A DNA stretch of 64,000 nt from Nonomuraea aurantiaca (GTDB lineage Bacteria; Actinomycetota; Actinomycetes; Streptosporangiales; Streptosporangiaceae), in the NCBI RefSeq assembly GCF_020215705.1, contig NZ_JAIWNB010000005.1, forward strand, positions 124,001 to 188,000, in the 5' to 3' direction. Position numbers and translations under genes: made by a program. The stretch's first letter is position 1. Every line of letters begins with the position of its first letter. Positions 59,249-64,000 of this stretch are shown piece by piece. The notes beneath the pieces were generated by a model that saw nothing but the letters and a program-made list of their open reading frames with translations, was not told the DNA's origin and made no database searches.

Positions 59249-61081
59249 ATGACCATGCCCGGCCTCGAACACGCTCTGGACGCTCTGTCCGGACGTGTTT
59301 CCTCCCTGCGCGAGGCGCGGGCGGCCTACCCCTCCGACCTCGCGCCGACTCTAGACGCTGCACTCGCGGAGCTCGACACCGCCGCTGAGCTGCTCGCCGA
59401 GGCGCGTGAAGCGCTGCGTAACGCGCCCAAGCGGCAAGGGGGCAAGAAGGACGGGGCGCAGCGGGAGCTGAAGCTGCTGCGCCAGGTCTACCGTGCCTTC
59501 CCCGTGCCGGTGATCGTGCTGGACGGCGGCGGCGTGGTGCGGCGGATCAACCCCGAGACCTCGCGGATGCTGGGCAGCCCCGACGGCTACCTGGTCGGCC
59601 GGTCGTTCCCGCTGCTGGTGGACGTGTCGCGGCGGGCGGCGTTCCGCTCGCACCTGATGTCGGTGCTGCAGACCGGCCAGCCGGCGGCGTTCGAGTCGCG
59701 GCTGGCGCACCAGGGCCGTACCCACACCGTCCAGGTGGCCCTGACCCGGCTGACGATGCCCGGCGAGCCGCAGCAGATGGTGGCGGCCGTGGCGCTGCCC
59801 ACCGAGGTGCAGCTGCCCGAGCCGGGCGCGCGGCGGCCCGAGCAGTCGGACGGCGCGCTCCTGCTGGCGGCGGCCAAGCGCCAGGACCTGCTGGCCACGA
59901 TGACCACGCTGCTGCTGGACGAGGAGGCGCTGCGGCAGCCCGTGGCGCTGCCCAGGGCGACGCGGCTGCTGGCGGCCGGCTGGGCCGACTGGGTGATCGC
60001 GGACGTGGTGCGCGACGGGCTGGCCCGCCGCGCGGCCGTGGTGGCGCCCAAGGACCACCCGCTGGGCGACCTGGTACGCCAGATCGAGTCCGCCCCGCCG
60101 GCCGCGAGCCACGTGGTGACCCAGGTGCTGGAGCGCGGCTCCGGCGTGGTGCACGAGATGGTCGACGACGAGACGCTACTGGGCTTCTGCGCCGACGGGC
60201 CGCTGCTGACGGCGATGGGCGCCGGCTCGATGCTGTGCGTGCCCATCGGCCCGGCCGACGGCGTGCTCACGCTGGTCAGGTCGCACGACCGGCCACCGTT
60301 CACGCTGGCCGACCTGGGGGTCATGCAGGAGGTCGGGCACCAGCTGGGGCTGGCGATGCGCGCGCAGAGCAGCTTCCAGAGCCGTTCGCGGGCCGCCGAC
60401 GCGCTGTCGGCCACCGTCGCGCCGCGCAACCTGCCGGACGTTCCCGGGTACGAGGCCGCCGCGATCTACAATCCCGGCGCGTCGGTCGGCGCCGAGTTCT
60501 ACGACGTCTTCCCCGTCGCCGACGGCTGGGCGTTCGCCCTCGGCGGCGCCGCGGGCAAGGGCGAGGAGGCCGCGTCGGTCAGCGCGATGGTCAGGGGCGG
60601 GGTCCGGGTGCTGAGCGTCTGGGAGTCCGATCCCGACGTGGTGCTGCGCAAGGTGAACGAGGCCCTGGTGACGCAGGGCACCGGCATGTTCGTGATGGTC
60701 GTGGCCGGGTTCGTACGGGGCCGCAAGATCCGCCTGTCGTCCGCGGGGCATCATCCGGCCGCACTGCTGCTGCCCGACGGGAGCGTCCGCTTCGCCTCGG
60801 GTGGCGGCGTGCCGCTGGGCATCTCCCCGGAGGCGGAGACCGAGACCGAGGAGCTCACCGTCGCGGTGGGCGAGACGCTGCTGCTCTACTCCGAGGGGCT
60901 GATCTCCTCCAGGAACGAGGTCGGCGAGCCGTACGGCGAGGAGCGGCTGGCCGACGTTCTGGGCAGATGTGCCGGTCAGGCGCCTACGACCATCGTGAAG
61001 GCGGTCGAGGCGGACCGGCACGCGTTCTCCGGCGGGCAGGTGTGGGACGAGATCGTGGTGCTGGCTCTGCGCGGCGTCTGA
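59249..61081 (+). CDS. PAS-GAF-SpoIIE/PP2C protein, probable degenerate phosphatase
   Basis: This is a 610-aa protein. An N-terminal coiled coil (~5-75) is followed by PAS (~75-185; PVPVIVLDGGGVVRRINPETSRML), GAF (~205-375; MLCVPIGPADGVLTLVRS) and SpoIIE-type PP2C (~400-608). In active members the metal ligands lie in GGDFYD, GDVxGKG and TDGxxE. Here they read GAEFYD (~414), GGAAGKG (~432) and SEGLIS (~548), so several metal aspartates are replaced by Glu or Gly. It may be a binding-only regulator or weakly active. Probably it acts in the partner-switching network with the STAS and kinase proteins nearby. Confidence 0.87.
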   Translation: MTMPGLEHALDALSGRVSSLREARAAYPSDLAPTLDAALAELDTAAELLAEAREALRNAPKRQGGKKDGAQRELKLLRQVYRAFPVPVIVLDGGGVVRRINPETSRMLGSPDGYLVGRSFPLLVDVSRRAAFRSHLMSVLQTGQPAAFESRLAHQGRTHTVQVALTRLTMPGEPQQMVAAVALPTEVQLPEPGARRPEQSDGALLLAAAKRQDLLATMTTLLLDEEALRQPVALPRATRLLAAGWADWVIADVVRDGLARRAAVVAPKDHPLGDLVRQIESAPPAASHVVTQVLERGSGVVHEMVDDETLLGFCADGPLLTAMGAGSMLCVPIGPADGVLTLVRSHDRPPFTLADLGVMQEVGHQLGLAMRAQSSFQSRSRAADALSATVAPRNLPDVPGYEAAAIYNPGASVGAEFYDVFPVADGWAFALGGAAGKGEEAASVSAMVRGGVRVLSVWESDPDVVLRKVNEALVTQGTGMFVMVVAGFVRGRKIRLSSAGHHPAALLLPDGSVRFASGGGVPLGISPEAETETEELTVAVGETLLLYSEGLISSRNEVGEPYGEERLADVLGRCAGQAPTTIVKAVEADRHAFSGGQVWDEIVVLALRGV

Positions 61082-61198
61082 TCTGCGTCTGATCTGCGGG
61101 GGTTTGCGGTTGAGCCATCTTTGGGTAAGGTCTGGGGAAGAACGACGTGCCTAAGACGCAGGCACACCTTGATAGCTGTTTTCACGCTGAGGTGTGCC

Positions 61199-62302
61199 AT
61201 GAATATCGCGATCGTCGCTTCCGCTACCGGCAACAAGCGCCACCACATTCTCTCCGTAGCGCGTGAACTGGGCCGCGAGCACCACGTCACCATCTACTCC
61301 CGTCGTGACAGTGCCGAGGGCAAGGCCAGGACGCGGGTGGCACCGGGAGTGATGATGGAGCACATCGAGGTCGGCCCGGCCCGCGATCTCTCCCCCGCCG
61401 ACGTCATGCCGTACCTCAAGGACGTCGGCCAGTATCTGAGCCGGCGCTGGAGCCAGGAACGTCCGGACGTGATCCACGCCCACTCCTGGACCGGTGGCCT
61501 CGCGGCCGTCACGGGCGCCAACGGCCTGGGGGTGCCGGTCACCCAGACCTTCCACACCGTCGACGCGGCCCACGTGAAGCTGGAGCGGGCGCTCGGCCGC
61601 AACGCCAGAGCGGTCATCGCCGGCTCCGGTGACGAGGAGTCGGCGCTGATCCGGCTCGGGGTTCCGCGCAACAACATCGCCATCGTGCCGTACGGCGTGG
61701 ACACCGAGCGCTTCCACCGCCAGGGCCCGGTCGCGACGCGCGGCAGCCGCAAGCGCCTGCTGCACCTGGGCCCGCTCACCCCCGAACGCGGCGCCCCCAC
61801 GATCATCCGCGCGCTGCAGGGCCTCCAGGACGTCGAGCTGGTGCTCGCGGGCGGGCCCGAGCCGGAACTGCTCGACGGCGACCGGGAGGTACGCCGCCTG
61901 CGCGCCCTGGCCCAGCAGCTCGGCGTGGCCGACCGGGTGACTCTGCTCGGGCAGGTCAAGCGGACCGCGGTGCCCAAGCTCATGCGCAGCGCCGACGCCG
62001 TGGTGTCGGTGCCGCGCGAGGCCACGACGGGGATCGTCGCGCTGGAGGCCATGGCCTGCGGCGTACCCGTGATCGCCTCGGCCGTGGGCGCGCACCTCGA
62101 CTCGATCATCGACGGCGTCACCGGCCTGCTGGTGCCGCCGGACCGCCCCGCGCGGACCGCGCGCCTGGCCCGCGAGCTGCTGACGGACCCGACGCTGCGC
62201 ACCGCGCTCGGCTACGCGGGCGCCGACCGCGCCCGTTCGCGTTACTCGTGGGAGCGGGTCAGCCAGGAACTGGTGCGGGTGTACGAACTCGCTTGCGCCT
62301 AA
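61199..62302 (+). CDS. Glycosyltransferase family 4
   Basis: This is a 367-aa GT-B retaining glycosyltransferase. IAIVASATGNKRHHILSVARELGREHHV starts the acceptor domain, and DVIHAHSWTGGLAAV and RNNIAIVPYGVDTERF are its landmarks. The donor site is SVPREATTGIVALEAMACGVPVIASAVGAH (E-x7-E). It probably transfers from a nucleotide-sugar to a cell-envelope or small-molecule acceptor. ATG 61199 has GAGGTG six bases upstream. Only 10 bp separate it from the FMN-binding protein. Confidence 0.9.
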   Translation: MNIAIVASATGNKRHHILSVARELGREHHVTIYSRRDSAEGKARTRVAPGVMMEHIEVGPARDLSPADVMPYLKDVGQYLSRRWSQERPDVIHAHSWTGGLAAVTGANGLGVPVTQTFHTVDAAHVKLERALGRNARAVIAGSGDEESALIRLGVPRNNIAIVPYGVDTERFHRQGPVATRGSRKRLLHLGPLTPERGAPTIIRALQGLQDVELVLAGGPEPELLDGDREVRRLRALAQQLGVADRVTLLGQVKRTAVPKLMRSADAVVSVPREATTGIVALEAMACGVPVIASAVGAHLDSIIDGVTGLLVPPDRPARTARLARELLTDPTLRTALGYAGADRARSRYSWERVSQELVRVYELACA

Positions 62303-62313
62303 AATTCCCTTCA
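62300..62313 (+). promoter_or_regulatory. -10 box giving a leaderless transcript
   Basis: TAAAAT (62300-62305) includes the GT4 stop region, and ATG 62313 follows after seven bases with no SD between. That spacing is expected for transcription starting at the A of the start codon. No clear -35 was seen. Confidence 0.45.
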
Positions 62314-62903
62314 TGCTGATTCACCCTTGGGACGCGGGCACCGACGAGCAGTCCCTGGCGTACGTGAAGGACAACCAGTTCGGGCACCTGATAGCCGCGG
62401 GCCGCGGCCGTGAGGTGCCCGTCGTGGTGCCGACGCAGTTCCTGCTCGTGGACGAGCGGACGATCGTGCTCCATCTGGCCCGGCCGAATCCGATCTGGGC
62501 GGCGATCGACGAGAACCCCAAGGTGGTCATGTCGGTGGCGGGTCCCTGGGCCTACATCCCCGGCCGGTGGCGGGCCGAGCCCGGCACCGAGCCGGAGTTC
62601 GGTGTGCCGACCACGTTCTACTCCTCCGTCCAGCTCGTCTGCCGGGCCGAGATCGTCAAGGAGGCCGAGGGCAAGCTGGAGATCCTGCGCGAGCAGCTCG
62701 CCGACCTCGAACCCGGGCAGGGTGATCCGGCCCGGATGCCGCGGCTGATGGCGGGCATCCAGGGGGTCCGGCTGGCGATCGAGGAGATCCGCGGCAAGTT
62801 CAAGTACGACGGGCACAAGGACCACGCTCACCGGCAGCGGGTCGCCAAGGGGCTGACCGAGCGCGGTGGGCCCGGCGACGCCTCCGCCCTCAGCCATCTG
62901 TAA
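62313..62903 (+). CDS. FMN-binding PaiB-like protein
   Basis: This is a 196-aa split-barrel protein. FGHLIAAGRGREVPVVVPTQFLL, IVLHLARPNPIWAAI, VVMSVAGPWAYIPGRW and VPTTFYSSVQLVCRAEIV follow the PaiB / FMN-binding negative regulator layout. Then come a long helix and the C-terminal GKFKYDGHKDHAHRQRVAKGL, which is typical. It probably binds FMN; an enzymatic or regulatory role is unresolved. It is likely leaderless. Confidence 0.8.
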   Translation: MLIHPWDAGTDEQSLAYVKDNQFGHLIAAGRGREVPVVVPTQFLLVDERTIVLHLARPNPIWAAIDENPKVVMSVAGPWAYIPGRWRAEPGTEPEFGVPTTFYSSVQLVCRAEIVKEAEGKLEILREQLADLEPGQGDPARMPRLMAGIQGVRLAIEEIRGKFKYDGHKDHAHRQRVAKGLTERGGPGDASALSHL

Positions 62904-62916
62904 GACGCGTCGGCCT

Positions 62917-63984
62917 TCAGACCCCCGTGACCGCCAGGAGGCGGGCCGCCTTGAGGCCCAGGTGGACGGTCAGCCGGTCGTCGCCCTCCGACAGATCCCG
63001 GTGCAGCGTCCGCTCGGCCTTGCCCAGCCGGTAGTAGAGCGTCTGGCGGTGGATGCCCAGCTCGGCGGCCGTCTTCTGGGCGTGGCCCCCGTGGTCCAGA
63101 TAGACCTCCACGGTGTGCGCCAGCTCGGCGTCCAGCGCCGCCGTCTCGGCCGCCAGCTCGCGCAGGTCGCTCTGGCCGAGCCGGGCCAGCAGCCGGTGCA
63201 CGCCCAGGTCCTCCCACCGGGCGACGGGCGCGAAGCGGGGGAAGTGCTCGGCGACGCGCAGCGCCTGCCGCGCCTCGCGCCAGCTCTGCCAGGCGTCCGC
63301 CGGATCCGCCCGGGGGGCGCCGGTGCCGGCCGCCGTGCCGTACGCGCTCTGCAGGGTCTGGGCGACCTCGGCGGCCAGGTGCGCGGGGGCGAGCAGCGCG
63401 ACGGGCGAGCCGGCGCGGGCCAGTACTCCGCGCGGCAGCGTCCAGAGGGCGGCGACGCGCTCCTCCGACTCGCGCACGGCGATCGCGGTGACGGGCCCGA
63501 GCACCTCGATGGAGGCGCCGGCCCGCTCCTCCGGGTCGGCCGAGAGCAGCGCGCGCAGGCCGCGGCCGAGGTCGTGGCGGCTCCGGGCCTCCTGGGCGAG
63601 CGCGGCGGCGGCCCTGGCCACGAGGGGGGCTGCCCGGCTCAGCGCCTCCTCGGTGAGACTGCCGGAGTCGAGCAGCCACAGGTAGCCGTAGGTGACGTCG
63701 CCGTGGCGCAGCGGCCAGCAGACCCTGGCCAGGACCTTGAGGTCGGCGTCCGCGGGGATCCTGACCGGGCCGTGCGCGCGGGCGATGCCGTAGCGTTCGA
63801 AGTAGTCGCGGACCTCGCCGGTGGCCCGCCTGCGCAGGATCGACTCCTGGCGGACGGTGTCGATGTCGCCGTGCTGCGCTCCATACGCCAGCAGGCGGAA
63901 CGAGCGGTCCTCCAGCGTCGCGGACGCCCCCAGCAGGCGGGCGAGCTCGTCGACGGTCTCCTGTAGATCTGCCGAATTGTGCAT
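62917..63984 (-). CDS. PucR-family transcriptional regulator
   Basis: This is a 355-aa regulator. The N-terminal part (~1-130) is a GAF-like sensor (LEDRSFRLLAYGAQHGDIDTVRQESIL, GYLWLLDSGSLTEEAL). The middle GGDEF-like fold is degenerate, and the C-terminal HTH_30 is EVYLDHGGHAQKTAAELGIHRQTLYYRLGKAERTL (~295-330). Such proteins activate amino-acid or purine catabolic genes, usually a divergent neighbour; that neighbour would lie beyond the right edge. ATG 63984 has GGAGG 11 bases upstream. Confidence 0.87.
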   Translation of the reverse strand: MHNSADLQETVDELARLLGASATLEDRSFRLLAYGAQHGDIDTVRQESILRRRATGEVRDYFERYGIARAHGPVRIPADADLKVLARVCWPLRHGDVTYGYLWLLDSGSLTEEALSRAAPLVARAAAALAQEARSRHDLGRGLRALLSADPEERAGASIEVLGPVTAIAVRESEERVAALWTLPRGVLARAGSPVALLAPAHLAAEVAQTLQSAYGTAAGTGAPRADPADAWQSWREARQALRVAEHFPRFAPVARWEDLGVHRLLARLGQSDLRELAAETAALDAELAHTVEVYLDHGGHAQKTAAELGIHRQTLYYRLGKAERTLHRDLSEGDDRLTVHLGLKAARLLAVTGV

Positions 63985-64000
63985 TTGTATGACAGCCTCC

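Overview
The window is high-GC DNA with dense genes, many GTG/TTG starts and short ATGA overlaps. It has a mycothiol S-conjugate amidase gene, an XRE/DUF5753 regulator next to a Methyltransf_19 gene, sugar ABC importers without an ATPase gene, and SigB/ANTAR/PP2C regulators. Together these point to an actinomycete chromosome, probably Streptosporangiaceae-like (family assignment is inference). No rRNA, CRISPR array, integrase or intact transposase gene was seen. One tRNA is present (tRNA-Pro, GGG anticodon, 54.2 kb).

Left part (1-12.3 kb): DUF72 protein (cut by the window edge), NAD kinase, a DAO-type flavin oxidoreductase, a hydroxyisobutyrate-dehydrogenase-like enzyme, an SDR, a GT2 glycosyltransferase, a yeast-type cytosine deaminase, a beta-propeller lipoprotein, a decayed MFS gene, an MFS plus S-adenosyl methyltransferase pair, and an XRE-DUF5753 regulator.

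12.4-22.5 kb is a plant-cell-wall sugar locus: a LacI regulator, a cytoplasmic GH43 with an unusual octapeptide-repeat linker, a divergent solute-binding protein plus two permeases, GH31 alpha-xylosidase and GH1 beta-glucosidase. It fits import and intracellular trimming of xylo- or xyloglucan-oligosaccharides. 46.2-54.1 kb is a second such locus: LacI, solute-binding protein, two permeases, a secreted GH43 and GH51 arabinofuranosidase, suited to arabinan or arabinoxylan. Neither has its own ATPase, so a shared MsiK-type ATPase elsewhere is inferred.

22.5-46.2 kb is an accessory, regulator-rich stretch with signs of decay: a frameshifted XRE gene, an aminotransferase tail and other relics. 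It holds small regulator/target pairs (CGNR with MFS, TetR with MFS, TetR with an esterase-mca operon, BlaI/M56 with DUF4396), a VOC / flavin-binding / 3Fe-4S ferredoxin / DUF1348 cluster, and a copper-looking patch (duplicated DUF305 lipoproteins, a DUF6153-like membrane protein, and an MFS gene behind two CsoR-type operators). Several pairs have clear operator palindromes.

54.4-64 kb holds housekeeping-type regulation: a trio of small proteins of unknown function (two share a homologous domain), an anti-sigma kinase, a SigB/F-type sigma factor, a STAS antagonist, a GAF-ANTAR protein preceded by a hairpin resembling an IS200/IS605 right end or omega-RNA scaffold, a PAS-GAF-SpoIIE protein that lacks several usual metal-binding aspartates, a GT4 glycosyltransferase, a PaiB-like FMN-binding protein and a PucR-type regulator.
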